DNA from: Thermomucor indicae-seudaticae
Taxonomy: Eukaryota > Mucoromycota > Mucoromycetes > Mucorales > Lichtheimiaceae
Assembly (NCBI GenBank): GCA_000787465.1
Contig: JSYX01000472.1
Location: 1 to 27,747 of the forward strand
Length of the DNA: 27,747 nt
Direction of reading: 5' to 3'
In this document: one piece after another, positions 19,548 to 27,747 of the stretch
Layout: every line of letters starts with the position of its first letter
How positions within the stretch are numbered: the stretch's first letter is position 1
The notes under the pieces: model-generated
Databases searched by the model: none
What the model saw: only the letters and a program-made list of their open reading frames with translations
Told to the model about the DNA's origin: nothing
Program-made: the position numbers and the translations under genes

Positions 19548-22115
19548 ATGAAGTTTTCTCATCAATTACAGTTCAATGCTGTACCTGACTGGACGGATTA
19601 CTATGTCCCCTAAGCCAATTAAAAGCATTGCGGGTGCCCCAACAGCAACAAACAGAGACTAAGGCAATATCAAACTCGCTGTAATAAATATCATAATAGC
19701 TACTCAAACCTCAAGAAGCTGGCTTATTCTATCGAAAAGGGTCGCGTCGCCACCCTACGACCTATTGAAGAGTGCACGACTGAAGAAAGGATAGCCTTGT
19801 TAAACCGAGATAACCATATCATGGACGACCGCCGCTTCATTTCTGCACTGGACCGTGCCTTGGATCGCGTCGTCTATTTCTATACCAGAAAGGAGACAGA
19901 GCTTTATAATGCAATGGACACGCTCATGATCGATGTAGCAAAGTTCCTCGAGAATCGACAGCATCCATGCACAAAAAAGGCAGCCCGGGATATTATCCGT
20001 CAAACGCAAGATGATGCGTGCTTACTACCGTGTAGTTTCATATCACAGAACACGGCGGACCACGACCCCGAAGCAGCGCTCAGCCGACCATGCCCAACAG
20101 TAGAACAACAACTTCGTCGGCAAGTCATAGACCTCTTCGTGTCATTATCTGAGCTCAAGTCCTTTGTATCTCTCAATGCGACTGCATTTGCCAAGATCCT
20201 GAGAAAGTATGCCAAAATTACTGGAGATCTCAAGCGCGACTACGACTTCAGCACGGCGTATCCTTTCCGGGCCTTGACGAAACAGAAGTTGAATGACCGA
20301 ACTCAGCGTGTTGATCGTGCCTACACAAGCCTGACCAGTCATGGTGATCTTAGTCGAGCAGTGAACGAGCTCAAGATACATTTGCGCGACCGGATTGTTT
20401 GGGAGAGAAACACGGTCTGGCGAGACATGATTGGTCAGGAACGCGAGGTTCAGAGTGTAGGTGGCATTAAGGAAGACACTATCTGGATGCCTTCTGGTGG
20501 TGGTGGCATCAGCAAGCATCCCATGATCGATCAGGTCAAGCTAACCAAAGGAGCCCATCTGTTGCTGAGCTTGGTGGTCTTTGGTGTATTGCTAAGTGCT
20601 CCGCTGTTTCCTGAAATTGAACAGAATCGATGTTTTGCCATCCTTGTATTCGCCAGTATATTGTGGGCTACGGAGGTAAAGAAGAAGGTACGTTGGTAAA
20701 AGGTCGGGAACGATGGTGGTTAAAAAACCAAGTTACTCAAGGTCATACGGCTGTTTGTAACAGCCATGTTGATTCCGTTTCTGACCATCACGTTACGGGT
20801 GATTCGATTGAATGGTGAACGGTTAAGCGCGCCTGAGGCAGCCAAGCAAGTCTTTGCAAGCATGTTTAGCTCCGTGATCATGTTATTGCTGGGTGGTTTT
20901 GCTATTGCGGCTGCACTTAACAAGTATGGTATTGCGAAAGCAATGGCGACCTTTGTCCTTTCCAAAGCTGGAACTCGACCTAGCCAGGTGCTACTTGTAA
21001 ACATGCTCGTCGCCACTGTTGCCAGTATGTGGATTAGTAATGTTGCTGCGCCCGTGTTGTGCTTCTCGTTGATACAAGTATGTACTGGTATTGGCTTGCA
21101 TTGGAAACAACTTGACTAATATTGGGTGTTCAGCCCATACTGCGGACCCTCCCTGTTGATTCAACATTTGGGCCTTGTCTTATCCTTGGCATCGCCTTGG
21201 CTTCTAACCTTGGCGGTATCGCATCGCCCATATCATCTCCGCAGAATATCATTGCGATCCAAAACATGTCTCCTGCTCCTCCGTCCTGGGCAGAATGGTT
21301 TATCGTGGCCATCCCGGTGTGCCTGATAGGCAACCTGATCATCTGGCTTTGGCTCTTGTACAATTATCATCCCGAGAAGCACACCCGCCACATTCACTCC
21401 ATCCGAACCTTGCATAAGCCAATGAGCAAAACCCAGCTGTTTGTTCTGTTTGTCACAGTGCTTACGATAGCCTTATGGTGTCTCGCACCCTCAATCAAGA
21501 GCGTTATGGGCGATATGGGCGTCATCGCCATGCTGCCTCTGGTCGCCTTTTTCGGTACTGGAATACTTTCCAAGGACGACTTTAATCACTTCTTTTGGAG
21601 CGTAGTCATGCTTGCTATGGGCGGCGTTGCTCTTGGCAAAGCGGTGGAAAGCTCCGGACTGTTACATACGATCGCCACGCATATTCAAAGTATCGTGGTT
21701 GGCTTCAAGGCACTTGAGATCTTGATAATCTTTGGTGGATTGGTTCTTGTCGTGGCCACGTTTATCAGCCACACGGTGGCGGCCGTGATCATCCTGCCGA
21801 TTGTTGCACAAGTGGGCGCTCAGATGCCCGATCCTCGACCGCGGATGCTGGTGATGGTAAATGTTTCTGAAAAAAAGGATTCCGAGGATTCTAATTCGTA
21901 TTGATCTTAAGAGTACTGCATTCGTGTGTTCTGTGGCGATGGGTTTGCCAGTTTCTGGCTTTCCGGATATGAATGCTATTTCACAAGAAAATGATCTTGG
22001 CAAACCCTATCTGACGACGAAGGATTTCGTTCGGAACGACATTCCGTCAAGTATTTTCTGTCTCATTTGTATCGCAACTGTTGGTTATGGGTTGATGACT
22101 TTATTGGGCTTGTAG
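19548..22115 (+). CDS. SPX-domain low-affinity phosphate transporter (Pho87/Pho90/Pho91 family, SLC13/DASS fold)
   Basis: Exons: 19548-19604, about 19700-20675, 20742-21077, 21134-21856 and 21912-22115 (about 760 aa). The SPX domain starts with 'MKFSHQLQFNAVPDWTDYY' and continues with 'YSNLKKLAYSIEKGRVA' and 'YFYTRKETELYNAM'; SPX binds inositol polyphosphates and senses phosphate. The transporter half begins near 'KGAHLLLSLVVFG' and carries the hallmark blocks 'MWISNVAAPVLCFSLIQ|PILRTLPVD', 'ALASNLGGIASPISSPQN' and 'GLPVSGFPDMN'. Pho87/90 are plasma-membrane and Pho91 vacuolar; which applies here is unknown. Introns 2-4 (66, 56 and 55 nt) are clean and in phase. The exon 1/2 join is not: the only obvious donor (GTCCCC at 19605) and the natural acceptor (AATAG before 19700) differ in phase. 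The gene starts 76 bp after the adenosyltransferase stop. Confidence 0.88.
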
Positions 22116-22147
22116 AAGACTATCATATCCCCTCCTACTTTCATTGA

Positions 22148-22893
22148 TCACTTGGTACCCTGTGAGATCATGAATTATCATCATTGTTCATAGAATATAT
22201 GTGTACAAGCGACAAGTTTACCAGCATTTTCACAAACTCTTCGTAATTGATCTGACCATCGCCATCCCTATCTGCTTCACGTATCATTTCGTCCAGTTCA
22301 GCTTGCGTAAGCTTTTCGCCTGCTCTTCAGATTAAGACAAGTTTGCATTGAGTAAGTCTTATTGTTCGTTACATACCAACGGAAGCCATCACGTTTCGAA
22401 GCTCACTAGCCGAAATATATCCGTTACCGTCCTTGTCAAACACTTTGAATGTTTCGCGTAATTCTTCCTGAGGATCTGTGTTTCTTTGCCTTGGCAACGC
22501 CAAAGACTGTCAGTGAATCGAGCCGCAAAAGTCTTTCGCCGTCATTAAAACCTTGCCAGCATCGACAGGAACTCGTTAAAGTCGATCGTGCCATTTCCAT
22601 CCGCGTCCACTTCCTGTATCATATCCTTTAACTCTGCTTCCGTGGGGTTATAATTGAGTGATTGCATGACGGCGCCCAGTTCTTTTGCATCGATACACCC
22701 GTTGCCGTCCTGTCTAGCAAGTCAGTACAGACAAAGGATAAGAAGCAATCCTTTTCCAATCAACCTTATCGAACAAATCAAAGGATGCCTTGTATTCTTC
22801 AATTTGTTCTTCTGAAAGTTGGTCGGCCTGAAACGTATCTCTTTAGTTTAGTAACCGGTTTTCTCAAGGGCGGTCTCATGAATTTGTTACCAT
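22148..22893 (-). CDS. Calmodulin (divergent form)
   Basis: Six exons on the minus strand: 22891-22893 (ATG only), 22765-22827, 22552-22709, 22377-22489, 22222-22319 and 22148-22159 (12 nt). The introns are 63, 55, 62, 57 and 62 nt. The model gives 148 aa, exactly calmodulin length, with all phases closing. Four canonical EF-hand loops are present: residues 21-32 ('[12 protein letters not shown]'), 57-68 ('[12 protein letters not shown]'), 94-105 ('[12 protein letters not shown]') and 130-141 ('[12 protein letters not shown]'). The protein binds Ca2+ and activates targets such as calcineurin. It is less conserved than usual calmodulin in the linker ('[12 protein letters not shown]') and in helices ('[11 protein letters not shown]', '[12 protein letters not shown]'), so it may be a paralogue rather than the main calmodulin. 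Cys27 in loop 1 is also typical of plant calmodulins. It lies 123 bp downstream of the copper-fist gene, same strand. Confidence 0.92.
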
Positions 22894-23016
22894 CACAACG
22901 AAATACAGTCGCGAAAGAGAGAGACAGGGAAGAAAGGGATGGGAAAAGAAAAGTAATATGATAACGCCTTTGTATTTCAAACAAATAACTTTTTCGTCTG
23001 TACGACATGATTGTTA

Positions 23017-23877
23017 TTATTGCTTTGAACCAAAAGGATCATGCACGACACAACCAGGACAAGTACAGCTGCTTCCGCAATAGCATGTCACGATGCGGGT
23101 TTTCGGCGTTGCCGTGGTAGACGAGGACAGTGGCGTGATGGTCACCATGACGGATTCGCCCGGTGTGTTGTTGTTGTCGGGTACGCACGTCGGTGCCATG
23201 CAACAGTACGCGGGCGCAGCATCCAAAGGCAACAAAGGGGGAGGAAAATCCGGCGAGAGAAACGGATCTTCGTTCAACCCCAAGGAAGCAAGATCGTCCT
23301 GCAAACAAGCGCTCGGAACCGTGGATGGCTGCTGGATCGGCGACGGCGTCGGGATAGGATGTGGACTTGTCGGTAAAAGTCGAGGAGCAGAAGCATGGTT
23401 ACAGCAAGCTTTGTGATCATTTGTAGTCATCCTTCGAGACAAAAGGACGGGCTTCATTTTGCCTATACAGTGGCACTGATCGACGGCACCGGATTCTTGG
23501 CATGTTTTACTATTAGCTGCTGCGCTGCCACCTGCAGCAAGATGTGCGATATAATAAGCTTTCTTCCTCCTATATTTAGAAAAGAAGGGGTTATTACGTA
23601 CCTTTGCTTTTGGCGCTGCTGCAGACACATTTCGTATGGATTTGTTTCGTCCTTCTCAAATCCCTGCAATAAGCACATTGACTAATAGGTCGTCCCTTTT
23701 TACGGATCTCTAAGAGTGGTCTGTCAACGTGGTTGCAGCTTGAAGAACGGTGACCCTGGAATATTACGACACGGACCTCTGGTTAGAGTTGGAATTTTTC
23801 TTTCCTCCTCCTTTTTCCCTTTTACAAACCCTGATACAAGATAAACAAGCAAACTTGACGCCGTCATAAATCACCAT
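23017..23877 (-). CDS. Copper-fist transcription factor (Mac1/Cuf1-like copper regulator)
   Basis: Three exons on the minus strand: 23830-23877, 23602-23755 and 23017-23531 (238 aa). The introns are 23756-23829 (74 nt, GTTTGT...CCAG, branch CTAAC) and 23532-23601 (70 nt, GTACGT...GCAG). The copper fist spans residues 1-60, with zinc ligands Cys11, Cys14, Cys23 and His25, then 'RGHRSSSC', and the minor-groove KGRP motif at 36-39, all at the canonical positions. The middle is Pro/Ser-rich. At the extreme C-terminus (217-231) is a C-x-C-x3-C-x-C-x2-C-x2-H motif, the copper-binding repeat of Mac1/Cuf1-type activators. By family, it would switch on high-affinity copper uptake when copper is scarce. 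At 238 aa with one such repeat it is short for the family. Confidence 0.92.
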
Positions 23878-23977
23878 TTTTTTGTCGTGTAGAATGCGTG
23901 AGAAAAAATATGTAAAAGGCGATGATAATAAATTGGTCGGATAATGCGAAATAGTAAGAATAATGTACCAAACTACA

Positions 23978-24021
23978 GCTCAAGTTGAGCCAATAGTCTA
24001 GTGCACAAATGCTCAATGAGC
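23978..24021. promoter_or_regulatory. Two GCTCA dyads upstream of the copper-fist gene
   Basis: GCTCAAGTTGAGC (23978-23990) and GCTCAATGAGC (24011-24021) are short inverted repeats sharing the core GCTCA, about 100-145 bp upstream of the copper-fist start. Mac1-type copper-response elements contain TTTGCTCA, so these could be autoregulatory sites. The flanking T-run of the consensus is not matched, so this is tentative. Confidence 0.3.
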
Positions 24022-24378
24022 CTGGCTTCTGTCAGATGATGACGTGGTTATAGCAGACGCAAAGGAGACGCCAAAGATACCAATACTGTCGATAATGTAG
24101 TGATAGAAAGTAAACATAACCAAATTCACAAATAACGCAATATGTGTCTCGCGAAAAAAGCAACAAAAATAAACAGAATATTTCAGATTAGAAAGCCAAA
24201 AGAAAAGAATATGTGCGATGAACAGGGCTGGTATGTAAAAGAAAAAGAGAGAGAGAAGGTTAAATCGAGAGAAAAGGAGAGAAAGCCCATATTCCGTCTC
24301 TTTATACGTATAAGGCTTGACCGAGTCAGTCCGCACCGCCCTTAGATCAGTGCGGTCCGTAAAAAATTCCTTCTGCAC
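24013..24378 (-). CDS. Unidentified hydrophobic open reading frame
   Basis: The frame encodes 121 residues from an ATG, with two or three hydrophobic stretches ('LLSLFFFYIPALFIAHILFF', 'IALFVNLVMFTFYHYIIDSI'). The composition partly reflects A/T-rich and polypyrimidine DNA. A possible acceptor (TTTTTTCGCGAG) precedes the last 45 codons, so only the 3' part may be an exon. No family is recognised and it may not be a gene. Confidence 0.2.
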   Translation of the reverse strand: MQKEFFTDRTDLRAVRTDSVKPYTYKETEYGLSLLFSRFNLLSLFFFYIPALFIAHILFFWLSNLKYSVYFCCFFRETHIALFVNLVMFTFYHYIIDSIGIFGVSFASAITTSSSDRSQAH

Positions 24379-25276
24379 TGCAGCTTTGCAGATGCACTCT
24401 GATAAAGTGCTGAAGGAGCAGTAAACTTGTACGCAGGATATTCAACTCTTGCCCTTTTACCAAATACAGTGATATGTTAAAAGCAGTGTAAATATGGTAG
24501 TGCTTGTGCTTGCTGTTCACAATGCGGTACGGATCGCTTGGGTGACAATACATGAACGTGGCTATCAACAACCGAGTTATTGCTGTAGGATGAATGATCT
24601 TTAATCAATACAGGACTGGATTGACTGCGGGCACCAGCGACCCATAACGCCGACGTCCTCTCAAATGCTCATTCTGCACGTAACTTTGCAATTAAGCCAA
24701 TGATAGTCAAACGAAAAAAAAAACGTTTCCGAACGAGCTCGTTTTATTTCGCTCGACGATGACTCGAAACAGATGCATCCTATCGAAAGCATCAGCAGAG
24801 TAGTAGCTTGCGTGGGTGAGGAGGACCCGTTATAGCGTCCTATGCGCATTGTATCACCTCTATCGACGTAATGTTTATAGTATACATTGCTTATTGAATA
24901 TCTACTTGTAATAGCATATGACGGGATTAACTTTTATCCAATATCATGAAAGACGATCCCTGTCATTTTCACGGTTAACAGCTACCATTGTCAAAGAGGA
25001 CCTTTAATGCTGCATGTTGGTGATGTCCTGAAATCGATGAAGCTTTCTACAGTATTCTGCTGAAGCTGTTACAATATGCTTCTTCACATCCCCGTTTTAT
25101 GCGTTGACTAGTTCAATCTTTGCAGGATATCCCGAACCAGTTCATAGTGACATAGGGTCTTCCCATGATCAAGTATAAGCATGTCGATGTGGATAGATTA
25201 TGCACTGCTTAACTTCATTTTGTTTAACTGAGATTACTATCCGCCTTCCTCGATAGCTATGGTTCCATCCGTTTAA

Positions 25277-25802
25277 GATTGGCCCTCCAGACAGCCTAAT
25301 GACGAGTCAAGAAGCGAGATTTTGTCGTCAGCAACATGCATTGTTAGCCAGCCTACATATGTAAATCTACGTATCCAGAGGTGGTTAGATAAAGCTACCT
25401 TGTGCTTCACTATCAAAGGGCGCATCTAAACCAAACTTTAGCCCCATCCGTCCGTTTATTTGTATACAAAATGGGAAGCCCAACTCATACTCCTTTTTTT
25501 TCTGCTATAGCGATCGCAACCTTCTCCATACCGATATACAACTCACGCCTAGTGTTGGATTTCCCTGTCCTATCCAGTGCTCCAAAGTCAAATGCGCTCA
25601 CGGCCCTCCTGAAACACTTTGGCGCAACAACCGATCTAAGCCCGGTTTCGAGCACAGCCAGTTTTGGTTGCCTGATGAAACTTTAGAAAGTCGACACGGA
25701 ACCCAACAAGACCTAGGATTGGCGCTCGCTCGCATTGGTCGAACGGGCTTTTTGTGGTGTTTGCACAAGGACAGCCCAAATTATTGCTGCTGGAGCATGT
25801 AG
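25277..25802 (+). pseudogene. Unidentified coding remnant or 3' exon on the plus strand
   Basis: Two overlapping frames without stops look protein-coding. The first (25277-25429) reads '...CIVSQPTYVNLRIQRWLDKA' and ends at TAA. The second (25389-25802, 137 codons without a stop) reads 'RPFICIQNGKPNSYSFFFCY', 'LTPSVGFPCPIQCSKVKCAH' and later 'GFEHSQFWLPDETLESRHGT', ending in TAG at 25800. The second has no upstream ATG, so it would be an internal or terminal exon, or part of a gene broken by a frameshift near 25418. A good acceptor (CCTGTCCTATCCAG) precedes TGC at about 25579. The cysteine spacing suggests a zinc-binding segment. The end overlaps the 3' end of the CNH gene by about 20 bp in antisense. 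I do not recognise the family. Confidence 0.4.
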
Positions 25803-27534
25803 ACGCAAGCTTTATTGTTTTGGGAAGAAAAGAAACATGTCCAAAACAATGCTCGAAAGTCACACGACTTGTCATCCCAACGAAATAGAAATCGTACAGG
25901 CACACCGTGCATCACTCGATGACTCGGTTCAGCTGTCTGAAAGTCAATCAGTTCTACACTCTCACGTCCAAATCCGACAATGAACCACGCGTTTTGTTCG
26001 CGCAGATAAATGAATTCGATATGCTCCGGTTCCTGCGACCACCGATATACAAGTGTAGAATAGAGAGCGCCTGAGAGATCAATGGTATAGCTCTGTCGAC
26101 CAAACGTTGCAAAAAAGAGTTGAGGCGATACGGTTGAGGACAACGCGACAGGGTCGGAAGCTTCGGTTGGTGAGCTGGTGACGACGGTATCATAGGATGG
26201 CGGGTTGCTGTAGTTGGTCGTCAGGGAAGTTGTTGGTATATTATCAGGGTAAAACGGTAGCTGGATCAAAGAGGTCCACTGAAAGTTGGCTGGCGGTGAT
26301 GTCGGCAAAGCTGGGAAGAAGGAAGAAACAGAGATGGGTACAGTGGATTGTTGGTGTGACAGTGAATGCGAGCGAGCACGGCTTGCAGCGCTGTTCGATG
26401 GGCCATGAGCAGACAAGAGCTGTTGCTCGTATTGTTCCAATAACCAGTTCGTCTGATATAGCTGGGACAGTTTCTTGTCAACCGGTATTGACTGCACTTT
26501 GCTGGTACGAAGACCGATGAGTGTTGCTTCAGCAGGAAAAACGGCGGCAATGTAGCGCAAAGTGACTCTGTCGTCAGCAAAAGAGACAAACCGAGGCTCA
26601 GCCGGTATCCAGTATACCTTGAGCCTGTTGAAGGGTCGCAGCTGGTGTCGATCTCTCGGCCTTTGCCATACAACGATTCGATCCCGCTGTAGCACAGCTA
26701 CAAACACGTAATTACTTGTCTGATAAATGTGTAGACTTTGTACGTCTCTGCAGTCGGGAAACTTGTAGCACAGGTCTTCCAAGATAATGTCATTGCACAC
26801 GTAGCGAAGTTTGCCCAATGTGCTCGAACCAGCGAGCGTCACATGGTTGGTGGTGGTACTATCCTGGTGCTGTGCAGCTGCAGACTCGACAGTCGACTGG
26901 ATTTCATTCGGGGCACAGTCGACGCCCTTGGTCATCTGACGCCATGCTTCCATGGACGGCACGTCGTATTCTGGTTCGCGTCGAGTGGACCAGTCCAGAT
27001 CCAAAACAGCATAACATAGCCGTAGCAAGGCATCAAGCGAATAGCACCGCACACGTTTGTTTCGACCTCCAAGCATCAGTACCGTACGACACGACGGGAT
27101 CACAATCATTTGTCGAATTCGAAGCCAAAGGATCGTCTTGCGATCTTGTTCCGACCGCGCTAAATCCATCAACTGCACGCCCTGCGTTGCATGACCCAGC
27201 AGCATGAAGCGATCCTCAAGGACACAACAAGATTCGAAGGGAGACGTCGGGGGATTCGGCCAATGAACACTCTCGGATGTAATCATGTTTAGCTCAAATC
27301 GCGACAACGGATCGCGCCGACTGTTGTTGTTCTGAAGTATGCTAGCCTTGTTAGCCCAAGTTAAAGACAGTGGGGAGGGGCCTAGAAGGGTACCTCACTC
27401 GAATTTCCTGTCGAGGGGCGTCGTGTTTCATTTTGCGCATTCGTGCCCGCTGGCTGCTGGTGGACTGCAGTGTCGTAGGGTGGAGGATCACCGGGAAAGT
27501 CCTCAGATGACGAATCTTCAGTTTTCAAGGTCAT
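25781..27534 (-). CDS. CNH (citron homology) domain protein
   Basis: Two exons on the minus strand, 27394-27534 and 25781-27331, with a 62-nt intron (27332-27393, GTACCC...TTCAG), giving 563 aa. After a short acidic, Pro-rich N-terminus, nearly the whole protein resembles a CNH beta-propeller: 'CCVLEDRFMLLGHATQGVQL', 'CRTVLMLGGRNKRVRCYSLD', 'YKFPDCRDVQSLHIYQTSNY', 'FVSFADDRVTLRYIAAVF', 'QLFFATFGRQSYTIDLSG' and 'RVMHGVPVRFL'. CNH domains occur in Rho-GEFs, citron-type kinases and Vps39/TRAP1-type proteins, where they bind small GTPases. No GEF, PH or kinase domain is present. Two PPxY motifs (residues 17-20 and 424-427) could bind WW domains such as those of Rsp5/Nedd4 ligases. The start ATG at 27534 is chosen because the frame upstream is unlike coding sequence; the open frame extends to 27732. 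Confidence 0.8.
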
Positions 27535-27747
27535 TGTAGACAGTATTGGGCTTAGGCCAAGGCAAGCGTCGTGATATACAGGATAAGCGTCTATTATGGT
27601 AGACCGTCTGTGGCAGTGCTGGACATGGAGTTTTACGAACGGGCGCAGCCTCTCTGTGTTATTTTTTCGGTTACATTTGAGCGGAAATGCTGTACCACGT
27701 ACGATGGGTGTTTGGAGATACACTGTTTCCAAAAAATGATGTTTGCT
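27535..27747. promoter_or_regulatory. 5' flank of the CNH gene at the window edge
   Basis: This would hold the CNH gene promoter. The CNH reading frame remains open upstream to 27732, but the added residues have no recognisable pattern. No other feature is seen. Confidence 0.3.

Larger units (their letters stand above)
23878..25276. other. Gene-poor spacer upstream of the copper-fist gene
   Basis: The first 150 bases hold the copper-fist promoter, including two short dyads listed separately. A 121-codon minus-strand frame (24013-24378) is strongly hydrophobic and A/T-biased; I cannot identify it. A purine-rich run occupies about 24238-24292. A perfect 12-bp palindrome, AACGAGCTCGTT, occurs near 24732. 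Short coding-like stretches in several plus-strand frames (about 24930-25160) may belong with the remnant that follows, but nothing is recognisable. Confidence 0.4.

Noticed and set aside
23041..23416. Three overlapping plus-strand frames opposite the copper-fist gene
   Set aside because: The minus-strand frame contains the conserved terminal Cys/His motif and joins to the copper-fist exons; these frames are shadows.
1..27747. CRISPR arrays, rRNA genes, bacterial operons or plasmid features
   Set aside because: No regularly spaced repeats, rRNA-like sequence or bacterial gene organisation was seen; gene structure is fungal with many introns.

Overview
This window is chromosomal DNA of a filamentous fungus, most likely an early-diverging Mucoromycota/Mucorales lineage. 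The genes are compact and rich in short introns (53-133 nt, mostly GTAAGT-like donors, CTAAC/CTGAC branch sites and CAG/TAG acceptors). Several families are fungal (copper-fist factor, Yap-type bZIP, SPX-coupled phosphate transporter, fungal UNC93-like carriers). A PduO-type cobalamin adenosyltransferase is also present; B12 use is retained in early-branching fungi and lost in most Dikarya. The species cannot be named from the sequence alone.

Left third (1-10,062): about 1.5 kb with no recognisable gene is followed by genes all on the minus strand. These are two tandem UNC93-like (DUF895) MFS-type transporters with identical intron positions, a Yap/Pap1-type bZIP factor, a small unidentified 83-residue candidate gene, and an F-box/WD40 protein.

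Middle (10,063-15,837): an apparently complete 1,338-bp Tc1-family transposon (35-bp inverted repeats, TA target duplication, intact DD34E transposase) sits in the divergent gap between the F-box gene and a LisH/CTLH/CRA protein of the GID/RanBPM class. Next come the ribosomal protein eL38 gene (minus) and a decayed DDE transposase relic (plus).

Right half (15,838-27,747): a membrane-anchored GH17 beta-1,3-glucanase; COX18, the mitochondrial cytochrome-oxidase assembly insertase, head-to-head with cob(I)alamin adenosyltransferase across only 114 bp; an SPX-SLC13 phosphate transporter starting 76 bp after the adenosyltransferase stop; a divergent calmodulin; a short copper-fist regulator; a 1.9-kb gene-poor stretch with an unidentified plus-strand coding remnant; and a CNH-domain protein on the minus strand.

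Most genes required splicing by hand. Exon limits are given for each, and the models are checked by phase and by conserved family residues. The eL38 (70 aa) and calmodulin (148 aa) models come out at exactly the family lengths. The genes look like ordinary housekeeping and regulatory loci rather than one dedicated cluster. The most unusual signals are a GC-AG intron, two genes whose first coding exon is only the ATG, a cobalamin adenosyltransferase without a targeting leader, an unresolved SPX exon junction, and an unidentified coding remnant near 25.3-25.8 kb.
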